Shown here: positions 11,960 to 23,500 of the stretch, piece by piece | Layout of the letters: every line of letters starts with the position of its first letter | Numbering within the stretch: the first letter of the stretch is position 1 | Source: Pterois miles | Lineage: Eukaryota > Chordata > Actinopteri > Perciformes > Scorpaenidae | Direction: 5' to 3' | Length of the DNA: 64,000 nt | Assembly (NCBI GenBank): GCA_947000775.1 | Contig: CAMQGK010000637.1 | Coordinates: 25,598,001 to 25,662,000, forward strand | Position numbers and translations under genes: made by a program | The notes under the pieces: generated by a model | Seen by the model: the letters and a program-made list of their open reading frames with translations, nothing else | What the model was told of the DNA's origin: nothing | The model's database searches: none

Positions 11960-12294
11960 GGGGGCGGCAGTAGCTCAGTCTGTAGGGAGTTGGCTTGGGA
12001 ACCGGAGGGTCACCGGTTCAAGTCCCGACATGGACCAAAAAACTGAGTGTGAACTGGTAGCTGGAGAGGTGCCAGTTTACCTCTTGGGCACTGCCGAGGT
12101 GCCCCTGAGCAAGGCACCAAACCCCCAACTGCTCGGGGCGCTTGTCAGGAGCAGCCCCCTCACTCTGACACCTCTCCATTACTGCATGTGTGTGTGTGTT
12201 TGTGTGCATGTACCATGTATAAGTTAAACAGAGTGTAAATTGAATTTCCCCACTGTGGGACTAATAAAGGTTGATCTTCTTCTTCTTCTTCTTC
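11960..12294 (+). mobile_element. tRNA-derived SINE, copy B
   Basis: Same family as the copy at 5132: intact A-box region, B box GGTTCAAGTCC, conserved CCCAACTGCTCGGGGCGCTT body, GGGACTAATAAAGG tail and a (CTT)n end. It is the most intact-looking copy here. No clear target-site duplication was found. Confidence 0.9.
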
Positions 12295-13014
12295 AAGAAA
12301 TGTCTCCACATTATGACCAATGACTGCTTTGGTTCAGTTATCACCAACCATAGAAAAATACACACAGCGCACAGGTTCACCACAGTGTTTGCTGAGAAGG
12401 AAGCAAAATGGGCTGAAAAATGCACATATTCTATCAAGAGAAAAATGGACCAGGGTATTTATAGGTAGGTATTTATATCAGGTTTATCTAGATCAGGCAA
12501 ACAAAGTAAACAGACTACAGGCTGCTCATTTGTTGTATCATTTGATACATCATGGTTTTGATAGCCTCTTAGAATTAGCTTAGAATAACTGCATATTTCA
12601 CAGCTTATTATTTCTCAGGAGCTACTTCACTGACAGAACTACCTACCTGACTTCAAGCATATGTGAAAGTTAGTTTTAAGAAACATTCCCCACCTGAGTA
12701 GTAATTCCTGCAACTATTTTAATGTTGTCTTTTGTTTTGTTGATTGTAATCCATGGAATGTATTTGCTCTCCAAACGACCCTCGGTTATAAATGCCTAAA
12801 CCAATACTAATTGTGTTTTAATCACCTTCAGTGGATTTTTGCACCATGAGTCTGCTGCAGATCCTCAAAAATTCTAAAGTGGCAAAAAATGTTATTATTA
12901 TTATTAATATTATAATTGTTGTTATTGTTATATCTAAAAATGTATACTGTATTATATTTATATCCATACATATACAGTATATTTATAATTATTAGTATTA
13001 TATGTTATTATGTG
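12295..13014. other. AT-rich intergenic stretch
   Basis: Between SINE copy B and the fold-back repeats. Short open frames only; an (ATT)n-like tract begins near 12892. Nothing with coding character was recognised. Confidence 0.5.
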
Positions 13015-13396
13015 TTATTATACAACAAATATCATATACATCTGGAAGGGAAAAGGGACAATTATTTTTTTTTTTAAAACAATCTCATATATATTTATGT
13101 ACAGTATTTAAATTGTTTTTATAATGGAAAACTTTTCCTTTCCTTACATGTTATTTGTTGTATAATAATACATTATATATAGATATATATACATATATCC
13201 TGTGAAATATATTTAGTACATTTTTTTATATAAATAAAAATACATATATAGGTATAATATATTCTTATATGATATGTCATTATGGGTTATTATACAACAA
13301 ATAATATGCATGTAGGGATTATTTCACAGTATATACTGTTTTTTTTTTCATAATGAAAAGAAAACTTTGCCTTTCCCTAAATGTTATTTGTTGTAT
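13015..13396. repeat. two tandem fold-back (inverted) AT-rich repeats
   Basis: A 17-bp arm TTATTATACAACAAATA at 13015-13031 has its exact reverse complement at 13152-13168. A second, related pair has arms at 13287-13303 and 13385-13396. The loops also resemble each other (AACTTTTCCTTTCC versus AACTTTGCCTTTCC). Each unit could form a hairpin 110-155 bp long. It may be a duplicated miniature inverted-repeat element. Confidence 0.65.
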
Positions 13397-13679
13397 GGAA
13401 ATACATTATATATAAATATACATTTTAAAAATATATATACTGTATACTGTGAGATATATTTAGCACAATTGTATGTGTGACAACTGTGTTGAACTTTCTT
13501 AGGTCGTGTTTTTATTATTATTATTATTATTAGTAGTAGTAGTAGTAGTAGTAGTATGTAGATGTATACATTTGCCTGCTCTATTTTTTTAAATAAATAG
13601 TAATAATTCCGCTTATGTTTCCATATAGCACTCAAACAAAACAATACATTAATGTTAGCAGTTCTGAAATAACTCGGTT

Positions 13680-13765
13680 TGTCCTGGACCTGGACCGTCA
13701 GTTATGTAAATGACGCCGGACGTGGTGCAGCAGGCATCTGAGGACACGGACCAGCGCTCTCCAAA
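13680..13765 (+). promoter_or_regulatory. probable fundc1 core promoter / 5' UTR
   Basis: The 85 bp before the fundc1 ATG contain an octamer-like ATGTAAAT and CRE/ATF-like TGACGCCGGACG, in a local CpG-richer patch after AT-rich sequence. No TATA box is evident. The start context CCAAAATGG has A at -3 and G at +4. Assigned by position only. Confidence 0.35.
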
Positions 13766-16700
13766 ATGGCGAACCGCGACAAGGGTAAGTCGCCGCTGCA
13801 GGCCTAGAAACTAACTACATCTCGGTCTGAACCGGGACACCGACCATTCCGAGCGCATTATTAACGCGAGGCGTGTTTTTAAACCTAAATCTTGCACTTA
13901 AGTGCCTCTAAAAGTCGGATGTTAGCCTCCCGCTGACACCCCGGTGTCTTCAGACCTAGCGGTTATTGCTAACTTTTCGCTTAGCTTCACTTGTGTGATG
14001 CTAACTTATTGTCAGGCCCAAGAACTTTGAGAAGTTACGGATGTAGCCGACAGTGAAGCTATCGTTAGCTCCCACTGTCATGTTGAAACCCCTGCAACGT
14101 AAACAAGAGCTGTAAAGCTCTATCAAAGTTATATCAGTTTAAAATGTGTTAATTTTGTAACAGATAATCTTCATATTGCAGTGATGCCTTTTTAGACAGT
14201 CACTCACTACTGTATGCGTTGCTAATGTTTGCTACTGGTTGTTTTTATTTTTCCATGTGCGTAAAGAGCTGGAAGAGGAGATTTACGACAAGGTCGTAGA
14301 CCTGACAGAATATGCCAAACGTCAGCGATGGTGGAACCGCCTATTCGGGAAAAACTCCGGCCCAGTAGCAGAGAAATACTCGGTGGCCACGCAGTTAGCC
14401 ATAGGGGGAGTGAGTGGATGGTAAATATTCTCCTTGGAAATGCATTGTGCTGCCTTCAAGTGCAACATAACAAAAAAAAAAACATGTTAAATGGCTCAGA
14501 AATGCTAGTGCTAAGTTAGACTTATCGCACCTGGTCCCTGGAGAATCGTGCTCCTGTCTGAACTGAGAAGGCTGCCTTTTGCTGCAGCAGATGCTTGACT
14601 GAAAGTTGACAACAAACTCCATGCTTTCTACCCTGAAATTATATAACTGTGCAGATGGTGTTATCATACCAAACAGTGTCTTCAGTACTGGGCCATTCAC
14701 TGCCATATAAACCTAGCAGCGCTCATTAGTAGTAGCAGTAGGAAGGTAGTGAGCCTGGTAGATGGCTCAGGGCGTTTGCACTTTTCTGTCCATAAGCAGA
14801 TGGAGGTAGGAGTGAGGTCTGAGTAGTGTTTGCTTTAGAGATAAAGCTTTATTTGTCTTGAGGAAAATACCTGTGCAGAAGTTGCACTAAAAATTGGGAA
14901 GAGTGCAAACAGAAAAGTCTTGGATAACAATTAAAATTTTAAAATTAAAATGAAAAAATCTCAAATATATGCAATGCCAAAAATCAGGTTAACAACATGA
15001 AGTTATCAACATGTCAGCGGCAGGGATCAGTCTTGATTTGAACCCTCTTTAATTGTTACACAGATTAGTCATATGCTTACTACCATTGTTCTTAGATGCC
15101 ATTGGAGATATTTATATTCTGAAACTTTTCAGCCTGAATACTTCAGACCTGTTTCATAGTGATAAAAAGAAACACATTTCAATTTGAATCATGTCAATTC
15201 CACTTCTTCAAGTTGAATTTGGACTCATCTTGACAGCATTTATACTTTTCAAGTAGTTGATCTTAAAATCTACCAGAAAATGAAAAATATAAATCCAGAT
15301 ATTTAAACTTAATATGCTAAAGCCGACTTTCAGTGAGTGTTTCTACTTAAAAATCATGAACTTATTGCTGTGTGTCACAGTCATGTCAGAGTTTCTGTTG
15401 GCCCAGAGCTGCAACCTGGGTGGGAGTAATGGACACAATATGCCCGTTTTATTGGTGCGACTAGTCCCCGTCTGTAGATATGGACTTTTTAATGATACGG
15501 CACAGTTTTATAATTTATAGCTCATTATTTCTTGGACCCCCTGACAGAGTGCCACAGACCCCACTTTGAGAATCACTGATTTAAAGGCTGTTGAAATCAT
15601 TTATTTTAGATTAGCCATCATGCCCTGTCTTGATTTAATTTAATTTTAGGTGTGCAGGTTATCTCTTCCAGAAAGTTGGAAAAGTTGCTGCTACATCTGT
15701 AGGAGGAGGTCTCCTGCTGTTACAGGTATTCATGCATCACCAGGCATATACGCATTATGGGCTAAGCCTTTCAACAGAATAAAACAGAAATGATGGTGAA
15801 TGTGCTTCTCGTCCCTGTTTCATTTGTCTGTCTCTCTCACCAGATAGCTAACAATAGTGGTTATATCCAAGTGGACTGGAAGAGAGTAGAGAAGGATGTC
15901 AACAAAGCTAAGAAGCAATTAAAGAAGGGCACCAATCAAGCAGCCCCAGAGTTAAACACTTTTGTTGAGAAGGTAAGGTTTTTGGGTGTTTGTTTGGTTT
16001 TGACTCTCACATAAAGGGTCAAACCACTTGCCATATAACCGCAGCTTACCGTGTCATTCCCCTCTCTCTGATTCCCCATGTGTCCTATCAGTTGATATTG
16101 ACGCCAATTAAAGTCAAAATTGAAAAAAGGACCTTAAAAAGACAAGTTTATAACTAAAATTATTCGCATTCAAATGGTGAGTTACAGATTCATTGCAGTA
16201 TGATAGTCAAACATGCTCTTTTTACAAACCCAACACTGTCTCTAGAGCAGACCTGGGCATTATAGGCCTGTGAGCCAGAACCGGCCCTTGTGATGGTTCT
16301 GCCCGGCCCGGGAGGTCTCAGACAAACCACACATTTTACTTAGGAAGCTAAAAAATTCAGTAAAGAAAACAGCTTTTGTTTTGAAATGCTTGAGTATTGT
16401 TAGTGTGCTTCTTCCTGTCACGCTTGATATTGACGTGAGTGATGTTTGAAGTAGAGTCACCTGCTGAGGCTGCACGTCTATAATAAGTCATGGACTGATA
16501 AGTATTTCGCAGAGGTTGGCAGTAAAGCTGTGAACTTAGTTTGCAATAAATGTGTCTGTATTCAAAGAAAACAAGTTGAACCGTCGTTTTGAGATAAAAC
16601 ATGCACAAAAATACAGAAACCTGTCTGTAGATGAGAAGGAGAGGACAGCCGAGGGGCTGATGGCTAAGATACTAAAGCAGAGAGGACTTTTTACAAGGCT

Positions 16701-17504
16701 GCATGCAACGGAAGAGGGAAATGTAAGTGTTAATGTTGAGTTGAATGTTAAGTTTTGTTAATTGAAATATTACTACCCTAAACAGTCAGTCCTGTATGGT
16801 TCAGACTCCTGCATATAATGTCATTTTCTTAATAATATGCTGTCTGGGGTGATTTTTGCTATAATAAATGCTGAAAAATAAGAGTAACAGTATGTTTCTT
16901 ATAGTGATAAAATAGAGGTTACATCTGACAGTATTTGTTTGGGCCCCAGCAACTATCTGGGTTTCTCATGGGGCACCCCAGGAAAAATAATTGCCCATCC
17001 CTGATGTAGAGAAAGCTCCCTGAAAGCCACCGTATTTTTGTGAAACTTGTGAAACTGCTGTAATGTGAGCTACAGAGTGTAAAACCGTGGTACCGCCAGC
17101 TGCAGTCTGACTTCCGTCGCTCCTAAACTAATATTATTAGATAGATAGAGATAGATAGATACTTTATTCATCCTGAAGGAAATTTTAGATTTATTTAGAT
17201 TTATTATGGGAAGGGTGACCTCTGAGCGAGGTGAACAGTGTTACCACAGTTTTGCACTCGGCAGCTCACATTAAGACAGTGCTGGAAAGAGAGGAGTAAT
17301 CTGCAACCGCGTCACTAGATGCCACCAAATACTGCACAGTATACCTTTAATAACTTAAAAGGTTAATTTGGCTGTAACGCTGTAACTTTACTTGATGTGC
17401 GTAAACATATTTTCTGTCTTCTTCAGTCCACAGAGTTTGTGAAGAAAAACATTGTTGTCACAAGTGGTTTCATCGGCGGATTCCTGCTTGGCCTGGCATC
17501 TTAG
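13766..17504 (+). CDS. fundc1: FUN14 domain-containing protein 1 (mitophagy receptor), complete
   Basis: FUNDC1 sits in the outer mitochondrial membrane and recruits LC3/GABARAP for mitophagy. Exons: 13766-13784, 14267-14420, 15650-15725, 15844-15972, 17427-17504. The phases join exactly to give 151 residues (human 155). The N-terminal cytosolic part has an LC3-interacting core YDKV at residues 13-16, followed by VDLTEYAKRQRWWNRLFG. Three hydrophobic segments follow at about 45-65, 70-90 and 134-151, with the family signatures SGPVAEKYSVATQL, GWCAGYLFQKVGK and the C-terminal GFIGGFLLGLAS. The residues corresponding to the human Ser13 and Ser17 phosphosites are not serines here. The paralogue FUNDC2 is the alternative; I chose FUNDC1 from the ending, the DWKRVEKDVNKAKKQ block and the efhc2/ndp neighbourhood. 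Intron 2 (14421-15649) shows no clear element; intron 4 holds nested transposons. Confidence 0.95.
16248..17003 (+). mobile_element. deleted hAT transposon with transposase remnant
   Basis: The terminal inverted repeats are CAGACCTGGGCA (16248) and TGCCCATCCCTG (ending 17003). The flanking 8-mers CTCTAGAG and ATGTAGAG match at 6 of 8 positions, as expected for an old hAT duplication. The 756-bp body keeps a short piece of hAT transposase on the plus strand at about 16560-16740. It includes NKLNRRFEIKHAQKY and GLFTRLHATEE, resembling the Charlie8/GTF2IRD2-related group. Most of the gene is deleted, so it cannot be autonomous. It is inserted inside an older repeat in fundc1 intron 4. Confidence 0.8.
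17004..17355 (+). repeat. right part of a dispersed repeat (also at 59274)
   Basis: Shares with 59274-59729 the block AAAACCGTGGTAC, then GACCTCTGAGCGAGG, then TTACCACAGTTTTGCA and an ACCTTTAA end. A reversed LINE-type tail with GATA units (about 17138-17190, ATACTTTATTCATCC) has landed inside it. The hAT element at 16248 splits this copy. Confidence 0.6.
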
Positions 17505-17513
17505 GCTCTGCCA

Positions 17514-17519
17514 AATAAA
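17514..17519 (+). promoter_or_regulatory. possible fundc1 polyadenylation signal
   Basis: AATAAA lies only 10 bp after the fundc1 stop codon. Used alone it would give a very short 3' UTR. Other AATAAA hexamers near 18252 and 18318 are equally plausible. Confidence 0.3.
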
Positions 17520-18469
17520 AAACAGTCTGTATTCCTCTGATGTGGTGATAGGGAAACATTATAAATCATTGCTGGAGAGGTTTAAAGTGTTTTTACAGTC
17601 TATTTCAGATTAGCCTGTAGCTATGTGTTTCTACACAAACTGCACATCCTGTTGTCTACTTTAATACTTTACATGTGACGAGCACTGTGGATATAATGTG
17701 GTGGGACTTCTTGGATAGATCACTTGAAAAGTAACGCACACCAAGGGTTGTAACGAGGTGCTGATCACTGGAAGTAGACGTGAAAGTAGTAAAAAAAAAA
17801 AAAAAAAAAAAAAGTGTTGCACATTTCAGCTCCATATGCATTTCTTTTTTTTAGATGATGTTTTGGCCCTCAGGTCTTCCTCAAGATCAACAATTGACCC
17901 AAGTCTTTGACAGACCAGAATGACCCTCTTTAAAATACTCCACTTTCCAGGCCAAATATTTATACATATCATGCAAGCGTTAAGGCCATTGGAATGTTTT
18001 TATCTATTTATTTTTACCAAACTGTTACCAAAATGAACGCTCGTGCATCATTATCGCTGCCTTGTTGTACACAAATAAGTCAAGCATAATGCAGCTAATC
18101 ATAAGTAGAATTAAATCCACCTTCACATGGCAGTGCTGTATTTTTAAATTCCAGACATCACAATGAATATGAGATCGTTCTGCCTTTTTAGAGGTGTTTG
18201 ATGGGTTATGTCAGCCTCCCCTGCATCTCTTTTTTTATTTATTTTGTGTAGCAATAAATTTATGCATCAAGTACTGGAAGCTATGGTTTGTCTACAATGT
18301 AAGTTTGATGAAGAAATAAAAATAACAAAATCAGCTGAATTGTTTCTCATTTGTTTTATGACAATTTATGTACAAGTACAATATCTATATATACACAATA
18401 TATATATATATTTTTTTACATTTGACCTTGTGTCTTGGATGACTTGAGAGTCACCACGTTACGCATTAA

Positions 18470-20370
18470 TAATATAGGTAAAAGTATTCATGCTTCTCAA
18501 GTTTGCAGTAGTGTTGGTATAAATAAGATATTCCTTTATTAGTCCCACAGTGGGGAAATCACAGTCTTACTTGAGTAAAAGTAGCAGTGCTGCAGTGTAC
18601 AAATACTCTGTAAAGGTCTTCTATCAAAATTTTACTCAAGTAAAAGGTATTCATATCAAAATATACGTAAGTTACTTACTACAAAGACAAGTAGGAATTA
18701 ATACAGTTTTCATAATAATATGTATGTATTATATATATAGTATATATATTATATATTATTATATATTTATTTATATATTATTATATATATTATATATGGG
18801 GGCGGCAGTAGCTCAGTCTGTAGGGAGTTGGCTTGGGAACCGGAGGGTCACCGGTTAACGTCCCGACATGGACCAAAAACTGAGTGTAAATGGTAGCTGG
18901 AGAGGTACCAGTTTACCTCTTGGGCACTGCCGAGGTGCCCCTGAGCAAGGCACCAAACCCCCAACTGCTCGGGGCGCTTGTCAGGAGCAGCCCCCTCACT
19001 CTGACATCTCTCCATTACTGCATGTATGTGTGTTTCAGGTCTGCATGTACCATGTATGAGTTTAACAGAGTGTAAATTGAATTTCCCCATTGTGGGACTA
19101 ATAAAGGTAGATCTTCTTCTTCTTCTTCTTATATATTATATACTATATATACAGTATATATATTATATACTACTTGGTTATAATTATTCCATTAGATGCA
19201 TAAATATAGGTTTAATAATAATAGTGTATTATATGTGTATATTACTTCAATGTTACAGATGGTAAAGGTGGGTGTATTATAATTCTGGGTATTTTTTTTA
19301 ACTCTAATAATATATCAATTTATTTATTGGTTTATATGTTGCATTAAGGAGGAAGGTGGAAGGAATAAGTATTCAGATCTTTTACTTAAAAGTAGCAATA
19401 CTACAGTGTACAAATACTACAAAAAAAGACCTGTGCCCAAAATCTCATATATTGCTAGTGATTAATTAGTGATGTATTACGTATATTAATGTTACGGCTG
19501 GTAAAGTTGGGGGTAATTTAAATTTATATTCCTGGGTAGCTTAACCCAGAATAACAGTTCATAATTTATTTTTTTTAATGTTGTATTAATAATCTGAATC
19601 TGCAAAGTAACTTAGTGTTGTCAGATAAATTTAGTAAAAACTGCTATATTTGCCTATATATTATAGCATAAAATGGATATATGCAAGTAAAGTACAAGCG
19701 CAGGAGTAAATGTATTTAGTTACCTCAATGATTTACAGATATGGTGAAAAGACCAAAAAAAAATCTTTGTGTACCACAAATTCCTGTGCTCATAATTAAA
19801 GAGTAAATACAAGTATACTTTAGTTTACAGCAGTGGTGGAAGAAGTATTCTAATCTTTTCAATAAATGTAGCAATACTGTGGGACTAATAAAGGAATATC
19901 TTATCTTACTACAGTAAAATACTCCAAGTAAAAAAAATCTCATATATTACTGGTGCTTAATTAGTGATGTGTTGTGTATGTTAATGTTACAGCTGGTAAA
20001 TGTGGGGTAATTTTATTATTCCACCAGAAGATCATAGTTTATTGTTTGTATTAATAATGTGAATCTGCAAAGTATTACTTTTAATTTATGTTGCCAAATG
20101 AATGAAGTGGAATAAAAAGGGGCAATATATGCCTCAATTTTTCCTTTTTTCATTTCAAAAATTTATTTCGATCATGTAAAAAATAAAAAAAAAAGACAAT
20201 GAACAAAGAAGTGGGCAGACAAAAAGCCATAATTACACACAGCGAAAAGGATAAAGCAAAAGAAATTGTCAACACTTTGACTAAGTGTTTGACTAAGTAT
20301 AAACTTAACCTCCAAAATATAGTAGAGTGTCAAATGGAAATACTCGAGTAAATGTACTTGGTTACATTAC
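18470..20370. repeat. cluster of diverged dispersed repeats
   Basis: The phrase AAAGTAGCAATACTACAGTG or a variant occurs near 18576, 19388 and 19866. The phrase GTTACAGCTGGTAAA or a variant occurs near 19252, 19491 and 19987. This shows several partial copies of one family, interrupted by SINE copy C and by SINE/LINE tail pieces at about 18522-18560 (reversed) and 19870-19912. It fills most of the fundc1-efhc2 spacer. Confidence 0.55.
18798..19130 (+). mobile_element. tRNA-derived SINE, copy C (B box damaged)
   Basis: Same family as the copies at 5132 and 11960, ending in (CTT)n. The B box reads GGTTAACGTCC instead of GGTTCAAGTCC, so polymerase III promotion is probably impaired. Like copy A it is embedded in a TA-rich tract (TATATAT on both sides). 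Confidence 0.9.
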
Positions 20371-20439
20371 ATAATTTTTTATGCTAACATTAAAACGGAC
20401 ATAAAACCACATGATAATATATTAAGCTCTATGCTTCCC

Positions 20440-20522
20440 TCCCTGCTACGACCGTTGCTAAGCAAGCCCTAACCAAGACGCTGCCATGGTAACCACTAAC
20501 AGGCGTTTTAAATATTACAGCC
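20440..20522 (+). promoter_or_regulatory. efhc2 promoter with two RFX X-box-like motifs
   Basis: GTTGCTAAGCAAG (20454-20466) and GCTGCCATGGTAAC (20480-20493) both resemble the RFX X-box, GTNRCC-(0-3 nt)-RGYAAC; the second differs from the classic GTTGCCATGGTAAC at one base. They lie 30-70 bp upstream of the efhc2 start codon. RFX factors control ciliary genes, and EFHC2 is a motile-cilium protein, so position and function agree. Binding is inferred. Confidence 0.6.
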
Positions 20523-23500
20523 ATGGCGTTACCTTTTCTACCCGGCAATTCTCCCAATAAACAAGTAAGATTACTGACGTTACATCTGGTATATTTCACA
20601 CAAATGTTTATGACTTAAGCGGAGGTCATCTCCGGTCGCTTTACAGCATAGTAAATACATAGAAGGTAACGTTAGCTAGACCGGATGCCAGCTAGTTTAG
20701 GGTAGCTAACGTTAGCTCCTGAGCTAACTAGCTAAATGCTATGTGTATTTAACAATTAATTTATGTGGGTACATAGTTGATACAACTAAAGTACTTTATT
20801 TATTAAGTGGTGGAATGAACTGTTAAGTACTACCCTACTTAAAAACTGTACTATTAATGTTATCATTTTGACATACGTACTGTAATCCTATTTATCTATG
20901 CTACATTATACTGAAATATTATACTATTTCTTCTACTACATATATTTAACAGTTATAGTGACTTGTTCCTTTTTACATTTAAAAACATATGATGCAGTAG
21001 TATACTACTAATCTACCCAGTAGTACACAAAATAACTGAAAGTGGCTCCACATTGGCACAGGTTGATCTATTCTAGTGAAAATTGTGCTGCGTTTAGCAA
21101 TCTCGTACTGTGTGCATAGTTTCATTTTTGTGTGTGTATACAATGGAGAAAAAGAGCATTTGTTTTCCAGGAATGTCACCACAGACACTCAGTTTGTAAT
21201 ACTGTAAATATATAGATATGGCAATACTTTCATCAGTGGGCCATAGGCTCAGTCACCATTGTGCTACCGCATTCAGATATAGATAGTGATTTAACAGGCG
21301 TTTATGTAAATGAAAATCTTATAGATTGCTGCTTTAATAATAACATAACATACTGTAATTTCTGGGTAAGTATGTCTTTCTAGGCTGGTATTATGCGAAT
21401 ACACTTTAGCATAAATTTCTTTTTAAATTACCGTAGCTCTACATGACTGCTCTATATGGACCTTTAGGACTAATTAGTTGATGTAATGATTGCATACCAT
21501 AGTAAGCTCATATTACACTATGATCTCCATAGAAAGTGATGACTGACAGTTGAGTAGAGACACCTTGTCCTCCCTGTACTACAGCTGGGGAAGGAGAGAT
21601 TCCACAAATCCCAACATTTTGACTATTCCGATGGAGTCCCAATGCTGGCAGGATCTGAGAGACCAGGTATCGGAGGAGAGCTGCTAGCTGGCCAGAAGAT
21701 TAAACCAAAGTATTCTGTCTACCCCAAAGGACAGGGCAGTGATTTACCATCATGGGTGGCCTTCGACAAGCAGGTCAGTTGACATACATATACATATTTT
21801 TGTCCATCAGTTGTATGGAGTACTCATTATATGGGTGTCTACTTTAAACAAATTCTAACTAATATTTAGCAGCAGCTAAATATTGTTATAGTTATAGTGT
21901 TTATAATGTCACTTAGAACAGATTATATTATCAGTTTAGTTTAAAGTAGAGCTGTCAATTGATTGAAATATTTAATCGTGATTAATTAACTACATGATTG
22001 TACATACGATTAATTGCAAATGAATCACACATTTTTTATTTGTTCAAAATGTATCCTAAAGTGAGATTTCTCAAGTATTTAATACTCTTATCAACATGGG
22101 AGTTAACAAATATGCTGCTTTATGCAATTGTATATATAACTGAAAAGATATTGTCTAGAAACCTTCACATGTTCTGCATTTAGCATAAAAGTATGTTCAA
22201 ATCATAAACATGGCAAACTGCAGCCCAACAGCCAACAACAGCTGTCAGTGTGTCAGTGTGCTGACTTGACTATGACTTGCCCCAAACTGCATATAATTAT
22301 CATAAAGTGGGCATATCTGTAAAGGGGAGACTGGCGGGTACCCATAGAACCCATTTTCATTCACAAATCTGAAGGTCAGAGGTCAAGGGACCACTTTGAA
22401 AATGGGCATGCCTGTTGTTCCTCATGAAAATGTACCATAAGTTTGGAGCATTATTTATCCATCCATTGCGACAAGCTAGTATGACATGGTTGTTTGTTAC
22501 CAGTGGATTCTTTAGGTTTTCCAGTTTCATATGATGCCAGTATCTTCACTCTAGCTTTAAAACTGAGCCCGCTAAAACCTAAACATCACATGTTGCGTTA
22601 ATCTGTTAAACAAACTTGTGGTGATCTGTTATGTAGCTAAAAAAAGCCACAATTTGAAAAATCTCATTCACAAAATACCTCTTTGGTCCTCCAGGTTCTG
22701 TGTTTTGAAGCATTCTTCCAGGAAGCTGTGCCTGAGACACGAGATGAGACATACAGAATCAGGAAATGTAACATCTACTTCTACCTGGAAGATGACACCA
22801 TACAGGTGGTGGAGCCAGAGTACAAGAACAGTGGCATCCCTCAAGGTGTCTGCCATATCACAGGAAATGTTTCGTGAATGTAGCTCCAATGAAAATGATT
22901 TCGTTTTCATGTACTTTTCATGTATTCAAGATTACAACTGGCCAAGTGATGAGGAATAATTCAATATCTGTCCCTTACCATTGCTTTGTTGTTGCTCCTT
23001 GTGGTAGGAACATTTATTCGTCGCCAGCGTGTCCCACTGCCTCCCCCAAAGGATGACCAGTTCTACAACATTTTCCATTTCAATATCAACCAACAGATGG
23101 TGCTGTACTCACGCACATTCACTGTGACCAACTGTGACTCTTTTACAAAGAACTTTCTCACAAAGCTTGGGGTGCGCCTGAATAAGCCTGCCACTGTACC
23201 CGATGACCCCTACAGCAACCTCCGTGAAAAGGTAGGCATCAAAGTCAGAAAAACAGTTTTGTTTTTTTGTAATTCATGTTTTTCATATTCATAATTCACA
23301 TTCTCATAAAAATAACTGACTCAAGTATTACATATGTAGAAATTAAAATCAAAATAGAAAAGCAGAAAATATCAACAAACACAAGGAACAGGTTAGGCAA
23401 TTATATGTGCAATGAGACATTTTTTTTGATCAGAGATACAACTACAACTTTTATTCACTCTCAACCAGTCTATCATTATTTTTTAAATAATTGATTAATA

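Noticed and set aside
10716..13765. A dusp21 orthologue between kdm6a and fundc1
   Set aside because: No phosphatase signature or long open frame exists there. In mammals the gene is an intronless insertion.
16552..16761. Host gene related to GTF2IRD2/ZBED
   Set aside because: The match lies wholly between hAT terminal repeats and has no flanking exons, so it is a transposase remnant.
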